Below are positions 19,182-28,532 of a stretch of DNA of 64,000 nt, piece after piece. The notes under the pieces were generated by a model. It saw only the letters and a list, made by a program, of their open reading frames with translations. It did no database searches and was not told where the DNA came from. The position numbers were made by a program, and so were the translations under genes. How positions within the stretch are numbered: position 1 is the stretch's first letter; every line of letters begins with the position of its first letter. The stretch is from Chitinophagaceae bacterium (GTDB taxonomy: Bacteria > Bacteroidota > Bacteroidia > Chitinophagales > Chitinophagaceae), in the NCBI GenBank assembly GCA_947375185.1, contig CANCEU010000004.1, positions 1-64,000 of the forward strand. The letters run 5' to 3'.

Positions 19182-20762
19182 ATGAACATGCAAGAAAATA
19201 ACAAATCAAGTTGGTTTACTCCAATAACTTATGCAATTGTATTGGTTGTCGGAGTTGGGATTGGACTTTTTTTTAAAGGCGATTTTTCGTTAGGTAGTAT
19301 GCAAGGTGGGAATGGGAGCCCAATGCAAGAAATAATTAATTTAGTGAAGTCTAAATATGTTGAGGATATTTCAAATGATAGTTTGAATAATAAAGTAGCA
19401 GAATATTATTTATCTCAATTAGATCCACATTCAGTATATATTTCTCCAGCCGACTTAGTGGATGTAAATGAACAATTAAGTGCAAATTTTAAAGGTATTG
19501 GAATTGAATTTCAGCAATACAGAGACAGTGTATTTGTTGCTTATGTTATGAAAGATGGACCTGCTTTTAAAGCCGGTTTAAAAGTAGGTGATATATTATT
19601 ATATGCAGATGATAGTATTCCCATTTCGGGGAAAAAATGGGAAGCTGATGCTATTCGCGCAAAATTAAAAGGCCCGGCAAATACCAAACTTAAATTGAAA
19701 ATATTATCTGGCACTGCTGTAAAAGTGGTAAATATTAATCGTGACAATGTGCCTGTTTCTCCAGTTGATGCTTCCTATGAAATTAAGCCTGGGGTTGGAT
19801 ATATTCGTATCAATAAATTTGCAGACAGAACATATGAGGCATTCATGCAGGCATTAGAGCCCTTAATTAAAGACAGTATCAAATCATTAGTAATTGATTT
19901 AAGAGGAAATGGTGGTGGATTATTGTCTGAAGCAGTTGCTATTGCGGACGAATTAATTCCAGGCAATAAATTATTAGTGTATACGCAAGGAGCTCACTCT
20001 CCGAGGGTTGAATATAATAGTAAACGCGAAGGCCTTTTTGAACAAGGGGCTTTGACTATTTGGATGGACGAATCTTCAGCTTCGGCAAGTGAAGTACTTG
20101 CTGGCGCATTACAGGATTGGGATAGAGCAACTATTGTTGGTAGAAGATCTTTTGGAAAGGGGTTAGTTCAACAACAATTTAGGTTGTCAAATGGAGGGGC
20201 ATTAAGATTAACAACTGCCAAATATTATACTCCTCTTGGAAGAAATATTCAAAGGTCCTACGAAACTGGAAAATTGGAATATGAACATGCTTATGTTAAT
20301 AGAATACAGGCAGATGCAATGGGTAAGCAAGATTCTGCAGTAAAGGGAAAGGCATATAAAACACCTAGTGGTCATCTAGTTTATGGAGGTGGCGGAATAT
20401 ATCCTGACAAATGGGTTAATGGATCTAATATTATTGTTGATTCGGCCTATAATAAAATTTGGGAGCAAAATTTATTAAATGATTTCATTTTGCATTGGTA
20501 TTTAAAAGATCAATCTAGAATGAATAGTTTTAAGAATACTAGTGATTTTTTGAAAACTTACAATAATGTTGATTTGTGGAATGAATTACTTAAATATGCT
20601 ACTCCTGCACAAAAAAGTACATTGAAGACAATGGAAAAGAATAAAGGGTATATTAGTAATCAATTGTTGGCATTACTTGCTAGAATGCATTGGTATAAGC
20701 AAGGTTATTTTGAGGTACAAAATGCATTGAATCCGCAGTTGCCACTGATGCTTCCACAATAA
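19182..20762 (+). CDS. S41 C-terminal processing protease with PDZ domain (CtpA-like)
   Basis: PDZ region GPAFKAGLKVGDILLYADD; LVIDLRGNGGGLLSEAVAIADE; DESSASASEVLAGALQDWDRATIVGRRSFGKGLVQ. Confidence 0.93.
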   Translation: MNMQENNKSSWFTPITYAIVLVVGVGIGLFFKGDFSLGSMQGGNGSPMQEIINLVKSKYVEDISNDSLNNKVAEYYLSQLDPHSVYISPADLVDVNEQLSANFKGIGIEFQQYRDSVFVAYVMKDGPAFKAGLKVGDILLYADDSIPISGKKWEADAIRAKLKGPANTKLKLKILSGTAVKVVNINRDNVPVSPVDASYEIKPGVGYIRINKFADRTYEAFMQALEPLIKDSIKSLVIDLRGNGGGLLSEAVAIADELIPGNKLLVYTQGAHSPRVEYNSKREGLFEQGALTIWMDESSASASEVLAGALQDWDRATIVGRRSFGKGLVQQQFRLSNGGALRLTTAKYYTPLGRNIQRSYETGKLEYEHAYVNRIQADAMGKQDSAVKGKAYKTPSGHLVYGGGGIYPDKWVNGSNIIVDSAYNKIWEQNLLNDFILHWYLKDQSRMNSFKNTSDFLKTYNNVDLWNELLKYATPAQKSTLKTMEKNKGYISNQLLALLARMHWYKQGYFEVQNALNPQLPLMLPQ

Positions 20763-20776
20763 ATTCGATGATTTTT

Positions 20777-20804
20777 TGGTTTAGTGAGTATGGTTTAGTG
20801 AGTA
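20777..20804 (+). repeat. Perfect 14-bp tandem direct repeat upstream of ccoI
   Basis: TGGTTTAGTGAGTA (20777-20790) repeated at 20791-20804. Confidence 0.85.
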
Positions 20805-20832
20805 TTATCAGGGCAAAAACTGATTTAACTCA
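20799..20832 (+). promoter_or_regulatory. Two tandem TGA-N6-TCA (FNR/FixK-type) candidate sites upstream of ccoI
   Basis: TGAGTATTATCA (20799-20810) and TGATTTAACTCA (20821-20832), centres 22 bp apart. Confidence 0.5.
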
Positions 20833-20876
20833 TTCGCTAAATTAATGCCAGGCCTGAATTTCGCAATACTTAAATT

Positions 20877-23273
20877 ATGCAACAACATTGTTACCATTGC
20901 GGAACGGATTGCGATGAAAATATCCAATTAGAAAATAAATTTTTTTGCTGTGATGGCTGTAAAATGGTTTTTCAATTATTGGACGATAATGGCATGTGTC
21001 AATATTATGATTTGTCAGAGATGCCTGGAATGTCTGCAAAAGGGGTTTTTACTTCCGAAAAATACAATTATTTAGATAGTGCTGCGATTCAAGATCAATT
21101 GATACAATTTAAATTGGCCGACCAAGCTCATGTTGTTTTTTACCTGCCTCAAATACATTGTGTGAGTTGTGTTTGGTTATTGGAAAATTTACATAAAATA
21201 AACCCAGGTATTTTACATTCCCAGACTCATTTTGAGAAAAAGGAAATTAAAATTGTATATAATCCTAGTATTATCAGTTTGAAAGAGTTGGTGCAGTTGT
21301 TGGCATTTATAGGGTATGAGCCCATGATACATTTAGGAGGCAACGATTGGTTAAAAAAGAAAAAAGTAAACAAACAGCAATTATATAAAATAGGAGTTGC
21401 TGGTTTTTGTTTTAGTAATATTATGATGTTGAGTTTTCCTGAATACCTTTCTACAAGCGTTGGAGATATTGGAAACCTTCGTCATTTTTTTGTTTATTTA
21501 AATTTGCTTTTATCTTTTCCTGTTTTGTTGTTTAGTGCTAAAGGGTTTTTTATTTCAGCCTACACAGGGCTTAGACAAAAATGGTTGAATATAGATGCGC
21601 CTATTGCATTGGCTATATTGGTGACATTTGGCCGAAGTGTATATGAAATTTTAACGCATTCCGGGGCCGGATATTTAGATAGCATGAGTGGTATTGTATT
21701 TTTCATGTTGATAGGAAGATGGTTTCAGGATAAGTCCTATGATTCATTTTCATTCGAAAGGGATTACACTTCCTTTTTTCCTTTGGGGGTTACGGTTTTA
21801 TTGGATGGAAAGGAAATTAACAAGCCATTGTCTGAAATAGTAAAAGAGGAAATATTATTAGTACGTTTCGATGAAATGATTGCTGCAGATGCTATTTTAT
21901 TAACCGATGGAGCCTTGATTGATTATAGTTTTGTGACAGGTGAAAATGCACCAATTGAAGTCCCAAAAGGGGAAACTGTTTTTGCCGGTGGAATTCAAAA
22001 AGGAAGAGCAATACAAATAAAAGTGGTTAAGCCTGTTGGCCAAAGTTACATTACAGAATTGTGGAACAGTCGATTATTAAGTGCGGATAAAAATGTAGAA
22101 AAATCTTTTGTGCATCCCTGGAGCCAATACTTTACTTATGTATTATTTAGTATTGCTATTATGAGTGGAATTTATTGGTGGTTGAATGATCCACATAATA
22201 TAATGCCAGCTGTGACTTCGATTTTAATTGTTGCTTGTCCTTGCTCCTTATTGCTTACAGTTACATTTACCTATGGCAATATATTAAGGCATTTAGGAAA
22301 GTATAAAATGTATTGCAAGAATAGTTCAGTACTAGAAGCGATCGAAAAAATTGATACGATTGTATTTGATAAAACTGGGACATTGACAAATCATGAAGAT
22401 GCTCATTTGGAATTCATAGGTTTTGAACTAACTAATGAAAATGCTTCTGCTATATATGCAGTTACAAGAGAGTCTTTGCACCCATTGAGTCAACTCATTA
22501 CTAGTTATTTAAGCGCTCAAAATTTACCAGTTATAAAAGTAGATGTGATTGAGCATTTTATTGGAAAGGGAACTCGTGCGATTTGCAATCAAAAAATCAT
22601 CTTAATTGGCTCTTTATCTTTTTTACTTGAAAATGGTATTTCAGTTGCTGGGTCGCCTAATAGTGGCGTTTTCATCGCTATAGATAAGGAATATAAAGGG
22701 GTATTTAAAATTAATCATGTTTACAGAAATGGGATCTCCTCAATGGTAAGGCGATTAAAGTTAAGTGGCTATCAAGTTCATCTTTTAAGCGGTGATCATC
22801 CAACAGAAAAAAAAGCATTACTTGAAATTTTGGGATCGGATACGCCAATGTTATTTGAGCAAAATCCAAATGATAAATTGAATTATATTCAAAGCTTACA
22901 AGCCAAAGGTCTAAAAGTAATGATGGTTGGCGATGGGTTAAATGATGCGGGTGCATTAAAAAAATGTGAAGTCGGAATTGCTGTGACCGATCAAACACAC
23001 CTTTTTACCCCAGCAAGTGATGCAATTTTGGAAGGAGAGATGGTGAATAAATTGGATCTACTTATTGATTTTGCTAAAAAAGGGAAAATGATAATCGTTG
23101 TAATATTCATACTTTCCATTATGTATAATTTGGTGGGAATGTACTTTGCGACCCGTGCGCAATTGTCTCCAATGGTTGCCGCCATTCTGATGCCGATAAG
23201 TTCCATAAGCATTGTTTCATTATCCGCTTTGCTTAGTTATTCCTTTTCTAAGCCTTTATTTAAGAAAAACTGA
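20877..23273 (+). CDS. ccoI: cbb3 oxidase-associated copper-translocating P-type ATPase
   Basis: N-terminal CYHCGTDC/CCDGCK metal-binding region, CPCSLLL translocation motif, DKTGTLT phosphorylation site, MVGDGLNDAGAL; adjacent to ccoS/ccoN. Confidence 0.92.
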   Translation: MQQHCYHCGTDCDENIQLENKFFCCDGCKMVFQLLDDNGMCQYYDLSEMPGMSAKGVFTSEKYNYLDSAAIQDQLIQFKLADQAHVVFYLPQIHCVSCVWLLENLHKINPGILHSQTHFEKKEIKIVYNPSIISLKELVQLLAFIGYEPMIHLGGNDWLKKKKVNKQQLYKIGVAGFCFSNIMMLSFPEYLSTSVGDIGNLRHFFVYLNLLLSFPVLLFSAKGFFISAYTGLRQKWLNIDAPIALAILVTFGRSVYEILTHSGAGYLDSMSGIVFFMLIGRWFQDKSYDSFSFERDYTSFFPLGVTVLLDGKEINKPLSEIVKEEILLVRFDEMIAADAILLTDGALIDYSFVTGENAPIEVPKGETVFAGGIQKGRAIQIKVVKPVGQSYITELWNSRLLSADKNVEKSFVHPWSQYFTYVLFSIAIMSGIYWWLNDPHNIMPAVTSILIVACPCSLLLTVTFTYGNILRHLGKYKMYCKNSSVLEAIEKIDTIVFDKTGTLTNHEDAHLEFIGFELTNENASAIYAVTRESLHPLSQLITSYLSAQNLPVIKVDVIEHFIGKGTRAICNQKIILIGSLSFLLENGISVAGSPNSGVFIAIDKEYKGVFKINHVYRNGISSMVRRLKLSGYQVHLLSGDHPTEKKALLEILGSDTPMLFEQNPNDKLNYIQSLQAKGLKVMMVGDGLNDAGALKKCEVGIAVTDQTHLFTPASDAILEGEMVNKLDLLIDFAKKGKMIIVVIFILSIMYNLVGMYFATRAQLSPMVAAILMPISSISIVSLSALLSYSFSKPLFKKN

Positions 23274-23303
23274 TAAATATCAGCTTTTGCATGACTAAAG
23301 TCA
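23271..23303 (+). promoter_or_regulatory. Two tandem TGA-N6-TCA (FNR/FixK-type) candidate sites upstream of ccoS-ccoNO
   Basis: TGATAAATATCA (23271-23282, overlapping the ccoI stop) and TGACTAAAGTCA (23292-23303), centres 21 bp apart; -7-like TATATTTG at 23327-23334. Confidence 0.55.
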
Positions 23304-23326
23304 CAAACTAGTTTTTGTGCAGCTTT

Positions 23327-23334
23327 TATATTTG
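23327..23334 (+). promoter_or_regulatory. -7 element (TAnnTTTG) of predicted ccoS promoter
   Basis: TATATTTG, 33 bp centre-to-centre downstream of TGACTAAAGTCA. Confidence 0.5.
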
Positions 23335-23350
23335 TTCGAAATATACCACC

Positions 23351-23551
23351 ATGAGCGTGTTAATCATTTTAATAATTGTTAGTGTTTTAGTTGCAGGCGG
23401 ATTTCTCATTGCCTTTTTATGGTCTGTTAATTCAGGGCAGATGGAGGATGACTACACGCCTTCGGTTAGAATGCTTTTTGATGATGAAATTAAAACTAAA
23501 GTGGTAGATGCAAGTATAGTGAAACCTTATACAAACAAATCAAAAATATAA
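23351..23551 (+). CDS. ccoS: cbb3-type cytochrome oxidase assembly protein CcoS
   Basis: MSVLIILIIVSVLVAGGFLIAFLWSVNSGQMEDDYTPSVRMLFDD; start moved from 23315 to the ATG at 23351. Confidence 0.88.
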   Translation: MSVLIILIIVSVLVAGGFLIAFLWSVNSGQMEDDYTPSVRMLFDDEIKTKVVDASIVKPYTNKSKI

Positions 23552-23580
23552 TCTTAAATCTAACTATTTAAATTATCCTT

Positions 23581-25698
23581 ATGCAATTAGAAAGCTTTCA
23601 ATATGATAATAAGACAGTAAGAAATTTTGCCATTGCTACTGTTATTTGGGGTGTAGTGGGCATGCTTGTTGGATTAATTATTGCACTTCAGTTGGTATTT
23701 CCAACTGTACTTAATTTTCAACCTTATTTAAATTTTGGCCGTATTAGACCATTACACACAAATGCTGTAATTTTTGCTTTTGTCGGTAATGGAATCTTTA
23801 TGGGGGTTTATTACTCTTTGCAAAGATTATTAAAGGCAAGAATGTTTAGTGATGTATTAAGTAAAATTCACTTTTGGGGTTGGCAATTAATAATTGTTTC
23901 AGCTGCTATTACCTTACCATTGGGATTTACAAGTGGTAAAGAATATGCCGAATTAGAGTGGCCTATCGATATTGCTATTACTTTAATTTGGGTTGTTTTT
24001 GGATTTAATATGTTTGCGACCATTATTAAAAGAAGAGAACGTCATTTATATGTAGCTGTATGGTTTTACATCGCAACCTTTGTTACTGTAGCGGTATTAC
24101 ATTTGGTAAACTCATTTTCATTACCCATTTCACTTTTCAAAAGTTATAGCTGGTATGCTGGTGTGCAAGATGCCTTGGTACAATGGTGGTATGGTCATAA
24201 CGCAGTTGCATTTTTCCTAACAACACCCTATTTAGGTTTGATGTATTACTTTATGCCTAAGGCGGCTAATCGTCCTGTATTTTCATATAAATTATCGATT
24301 ATTCACTTTTGGGCTTTAATCTTTTTATACATCTGGGCAGGTCCTCACCATTTATTATATACTGCATTGCCTAACTGGGCACAAAGCATAGGTATTGTAT
24401 TTAGTTTTATGCTCATTTTCCCTAGTTGGGGTGGTATGATTAATGGACTGTTGACATTGCGTGGTGCTTGGGATAAAGTAAGAGAAGATGTTATTTTGAA
24501 ATTCATGGTGGTTGCTGTAACAGCATATGGTATGTCCACATTTGAAGGACCTATGTTGTCTTTAAAAAGTATTAACGCTGTCGCACACTTTACCGATTGG
24601 ATTATTGCACACGTGCATATTGGGGGTTTAGGATGGAATGGTATGTTGACTTTTGGTATTTTGTATTGGTTAATCCCAAGAATATATAAGACCGAATTGT
24701 ATTCAAAAAAATTAGCAAATGTCCATTTTTGGTTGGCTACCTTAGGAATTTTATTTTATGCAATTCCAATGTATTGGGCAGGATGGCAACAGGCAAGTAT
24801 GTGGAAACAGTTCACAGAAAGCGGTCAATTGAAATACCAGTTTTTGGAAACGGTTACTTATATGGCGCCATTTTACGCAATGAGGGCTTTAGGCGGTGTA
24901 TTGTATTTGACAGGTGCAATAGTAGCTATGGTTAATTTATTTAAAACAATAGGGAAGGGCACTTTGGTTGCTAACGAAGATGCCGAAGCTCCGGCTTTAG
25001 AAAAAACATATACAAAACATGCTGGGGAACATTGGCATCGTTGGATTGAAAGAAAGCCAACTCCTTTATTAGTAATGTCTTTAGTTGTGATTTTAATTGG
25101 AGGTATGGTGGAAATTATTCCCACATTTTTAGTGAAATCAAATATTCCAACAATTGCAAGTGTTAAGCCTTACACACCACTTGAATTGCAGGGGCGTGAT
25201 ATTTATGTTAGAGAGGGTTGTTATACTTGTCACTCTCAAATGATTCGACCTTTCCGGAGTGAAACAGAGCGTTATGGAGAATATAGTAAGGCTGGTGAAT
25301 TTGTTTATGATCATCCTTTTCAATGGGGAAGTAAAAGAACAGGTCCAGATTTGGCGAGAGAAGGTTCGGGTAATTTGAAAAAATCAAATACATGGCATTT
25401 TAATCATTTGGAAGAACCAAGCGCTATTAGCACCGGTTCAGTAATGCCATCCTATGCGTTCTTAATTGAAAATAATTTAGATACGGCTACCACACCCTTA
25501 AAAATAAATGCAATGCGCACATTAGGTGTTCCTTATGAAGTTGGGTATGCTGTTAAAGCAAATGGAGATTTAATGAATCAAGCTAAGGAAATTGCATCAA
25601 GTCTTAAAAAAGATGGTATTGAAGTTCCAGCAAATAAAGAAGTAATTGCATTGATTGCGTATTTGCAAAGATTGGGGACTGATATTAACAAAAAATAA
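23581..25698 (+). CDS. ccoNO: Fused cbb3 cytochrome c oxidase subunits I and II (CcoN-CcoO)
   Basis: CcoN haem-copper core (RPLHTNAVIFAFVGNG, WWYGHNAVAFFLTTPYLG, HFTDWIIAHVHIGGLGWNGM) continuous with CcoO (GRDIYVREGCYTCHSQMIRPFRSETERYGEYSKAGEFVYDHPFQWGSKRTGPDLAREG). Confidence 0.95.
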   Translation: MQLESFQYDNKTVRNFAIATVIWGVVGMLVGLIIALQLVFPTVLNFQPYLNFGRIRPLHTNAVIFAFVGNGIFMGVYYSLQRLLKARMFSDVLSKIHFWGWQLIIVSAAITLPLGFTSGKEYAELEWPIDIAITLIWVVFGFNMFATIIKRRERHLYVAVWFYIATFVTVAVLHLVNSFSLPISLFKSYSWYAGVQDALVQWWYGHNAVAFFLTTPYLGLMYYFMPKAANRPVFSYKLSIIHFWALIFLYIWAGPHHLLYTALPNWAQSIGIVFSFMLIFPSWGGMINGLLTLRGAWDKVREDVILKFMVVAVTAYGMSTFEGPMLSLKSINAVAHFTDWIIAHVHIGGLGWNGMLTFGILYWLIPRIYKTELYSKKLANVHFWLATLGILFYAIPMYWAGWQQASMWKQFTESGQLKYQFLETVTYMAPFYAMRALGGVLYLTGAIVAMVNLFKTIGKGTLVANEDAEAPALEKTYTKHAGEHWHRWIERKPTPLLVMSLVVILIGGMVEIIPTFLVKSNIPTIASVKPYTPLELQGRDIYVREGCYTCHSQMIRPFRSETERYGEYSKAGEFVYDHPFQWGSKRTGPDLAREGSGNLKKSNTWHFNHLEEPSAISTGSVMPSYAFLIENNLDTATTPLKINAMRTLGVPYEVGYAVKANGDLMNQAKEIASSLKKDGIEVPANKEVIALIAYLQRLGTDINKK

Positions 25699-25730
25699 AA
25701 TCGCTATTTAAATCAACCAAAATTAATATT

Positions 25731-25898
25731 ATGTTCAGTTTTATAAAAAAATATACAGAGACCATGCAGGATATACAATTTTATCCCATTTTCTCTTTAT
25801 TGGTATTTGTTGCATTTTTTGTTGGGGTATTATGGTATGTAAAAGTGATGGATAAAAAGGAAGTGGATGCAATTAAGAATCTACCACTTGAACAATAA
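25731..25898 (+). CDS. ccoQ: Small CcoQ-like cbb3 oxidase subunit (55 aa, not in supplied ORF track)
   Basis: Read directly: MFSFIKKYTETMQDIQFYPIFSLLVFVAFFVGVLWYVKVMDKKEVDAIKNLPLEQ; single TM segment, between ccoNO and ccoP. Confidence 0.85.
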   Translation: MFSFIKKYTETMQDIQFYPIFSLLVFVAFFVGVLWYVKVMDKKEVDAIKNLPLEQ

Positions 25899-25921
25899 TA
25901 TAAAATATTAAAATAGATACT

Positions 25922-27097
25922 ATGTTTAAATATAAAAATATTTCGTTAGTTGTTATGGCACTCTTTACTGCTATTGTAAGTGTAGCACAAACAACAGCAT
26001 CTTCATCAGCATCTGAAGCACCAACCAATTATTTAGAATTTTTAATGGTTACGATAGCAGGCTTATTGGTAATTGTAATATGGGTATTGGCAAATGTGCT
26101 TGGAATGATTTCAAAAAAAGCTGTCGAAGTTGCAAAGTCAAGCAAAAAAATATTGTTTATTGCCTTTGTTGTAATGGGATCAATGTTTACAAATGGTGCA
26201 AAGGCGCAAGCTGCTATTGCAGATACAACAGCTAAAGCGTCTTCGGTTGACTACTATGGGGGATTATCTTCCACTACTTTTTGGACATTATCTAGTGTGC
26301 TTGGGTTGGAACTGTTGGTTGTTATCTTGTTAGTTTTATTTATTAGAGGACTTTGGAAAGTCATATATCCAGTTCCGGTTATGATTCATACTGACCAATC
26401 AATAGCTGATTCTTGGTTGATTCGTACTTGGAAAAATTTAGATAAGAAGTTTTTAACTAAAGCAATTCCATTGGATCAAGAGGCGGATAGATTATTGGAT
26501 CATGATTACGATGGCATTAAAGAATTAGACAATGCCTTGCCACCATGGTGGAAATATGGATTTATCATTACGATTTTTATTGCTGTTTTGTATTTGTTTA
26601 AATATGAGATTTTTCATAATGGGCCAAACCCTACCGAAGAGTATAATACAGAGATGACCACTGCTAAGGATCAAGTTGATGCATATTTAGCATCTATGAA
26701 AAATAATGTCGACGAAAAGTCAGTTACGATGGCCGATGCAGCTGGAATTGCAGCTGGCCAAGCAACATTTGCAAAAACATGTGTCCCTTGTCATGGAGCG
26801 AAAGGGGAAGGTGGTGTGGGCCCGAACTTAACAGACGATTATTGGTTGCATGGAGGTAAAATTTCAGATTTATTTAAGACTATTAAATATGGTTATCCTG
26901 ATAAAGGAATGCAGTCATGGCAAGCTACTTATTCCCCAATACAAATTCAACAGTTGGCAAGTTATGTAAAGTCATTAAAAGGAACCAATCCTCCAAATCC
27001 AAAGGCGCCTCAAGGTGATTTATTTAAAGAAGATGTTATGGTGAAAGATAGTGCTAGTGCGGCTCCTAAAAAAGACAGCCTAATTTCAGTAAAATAA
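25922..27097 (+). CDS. ccoP: cbb3 oxidase cytochrome c subunit CcoP (single CXXCH, extended N-terminus)
   Basis: HDYDGIKELDNALPPWWKYGFIITI CcoP N-domain signature; one haem motif CVPCH; extra N-terminal TM segments. Confidence 0.92.
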   Translation: MFKYKNISLVVMALFTAIVSVAQTTASSSASEAPTNYLEFLMVTIAGLLVIVIWVLANVLGMISKKAVEVAKSSKKILFIAFVVMGSMFTNGAKAQAAIADTTAKASSVDYYGGLSSTTFWTLSSVLGLELLVVILLVLFIRGLWKVIYPVPVMIHTDQSIADSWLIRTWKNLDKKFLTKAIPLDQEADRLLDHDYDGIKELDNALPPWWKYGFIITIFIAVLYLFKYEIFHNGPNPTEEYNTEMTTAKDQVDAYLASMKNNVDEKSVTMADAAGIAAGQATFAKTCVPCHGAKGEGGVGPNLTDDYWLHGGKISDLFKTIKYGYPDKGMQSWQATYSPIQIQQLASYVKSLKGTNPPNPKAPQGDLFKEDVMVKDSASAAPKKDSLISVK

Positions 27098-27106
27098 TCA
27101 TTTAAA

Positions 27107-28522
27107 ATGAGCGCATCAGATTCAGAGACTTTGGCTAATTACAAAAAGGAGATGATTGATCAGTCCTTTAGAGATTCTGTTGCTACAATTAGCAAAGAGG
27201 GTAATCGTAATTATATTCATCCTCAAAAACCAAAAGGTAAACTATATAATTTAAGATCTTACTTTAGTTATTTTTATTTAATATTATTTTTCACTTTGCC
27301 ATTTATTAAAATTGGAGGAGAACCTGTTTTTTTAATAAATGTATTAGAGCGAAAGTTTATTTTATTCGGAAAAATATTTTGGCCACAAGATTTTTTCATT
27401 TTTGCTATAGGATTATTAACGTTCTTGGTGTTTATAATTTTATTTACAGTTGCGTTTGGCAGAATATGGTGTGGATGGGCTTGTCCCCAAACTATATTTA
27501 TGGAGATGGTTTTCAGAAAAATTGAATTTTTCATAGAAGGGGATGTTGCTCAACAAAAAAGATTGAATGCTCGGCCTTGGGATGGCGAAAAGATTTTGAA
27601 AAAAGGGGCAAAGACGATTGTCTTTTTTATGCTCTCTTTTTTAATTGCCAATTTCTTTTTAGGTTATATCATAGGAATTGATGAAGTGGGTAAGTTGGTG
27701 CAGGAAGGTATTTTTGTACATATTGGAACATTTAGTGCATTGGTCTTGTTTACGCTTGTGTTCTTTTTTGTTTATTTATGGTTTAGAGAGCAAGCTTGTA
27801 TTATAGTTTGTCCTTATGGTCGTTTGCAAGGGGTTTTATTGGACAAAAATTCAATTTTAGTTGCTTACGATTATGTTCGAGGTGAGCCTAGAGGAAAGGC
27901 AACTGAACAGGGTCATGGTGATTGTGTTAATTGTCATGCCTGTGTTCGTGTTTGCCCAACCGGTATTGATATTCGCAATGGAACTCAATTAGAATGTGTT
28001 AATTGCACTGCTTGCATTGATGCATGTGATGAAATTATGGATCATGTGGGTAAGCCAAAAGGCTTAATAAGATATGCTTCTGAAAATAATATTGCACTTA
28101 AAGAAAAGACAACTTATACGTGGCGATTGAAATTGTATACGATAGTGTTAACAGCGTTGATCTGTTTTTTGGCGATTTTATTAATAACAAGAGCAGATGT
28201 GTCTGCACGTATCATTAAAACGCCAGGACAGACTTATCAGCAATTAGACAACAATAAGATCAGTAATTTGTATAATATTAAATTGGCTAATAAGACGAGG
28301 AGGATAATTCATTTGGATTTAAAATTGGAAGATGCAATTGGTGAAATAAAGCTTATTAATAAAATAGATGTTCCAAAAGAATCTTACTTTCAAACTAGCT
28401 TTTTTATAATATTTACAAAAGATCAAATTCACAATAGGAAAACAAAAGTTAATGTTGGTATATATGAGAATGGTAAAAGAATTCAAAATACAACAGCAAC
28501 ATTTTTAGGTCCAACTATTTAA
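27107..28522 (+). CDS. ccoG: cbb3 oxidase accessory polyferredoxin CcoG
   Basis: FGRIWCGWACPQTIFMEMVFRKIE; CVNCHACVRVCPTGIDIRNGTQLECVNCTACIDACD. Confidence 0.93.
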   Translation: MSASDSETLANYKKEMIDQSFRDSVATISKEGNRNYIHPQKPKGKLYNLRSYFSYFYLILFFTLPFIKIGGEPVFLINVLERKFILFGKIFWPQDFFIFAIGLLTFLVFIILFTVAFGRIWCGWACPQTIFMEMVFRKIEFFIEGDVAQQKRLNARPWDGEKILKKGAKTIVFFMLSFLIANFFLGYIIGIDEVGKLVQEGIFVHIGTFSALVLFTLVFFFVYLWFREQACIIVCPYGRLQGVLLDKNSILVAYDYVRGEPRGKATEQGHGDCVNCHACVRVCPTGIDIRNGTQLECVNCTACIDACDEIMDHVGKPKGLIRYASENNIALKEKTTYTWRLKLYTIVLTALICFLAILLITRADVSARIIKTPGQTYQQLDNNKISNLYNIKLANKTRRIIHLDLKLEDAIGEIKLINKIDVPKESYFQTSFFIIFTKDQIHNRKTKVNVGIYENGKRIQNTTATFLGPTI

Positions 28523-28532
28523 TAAATGTAAT

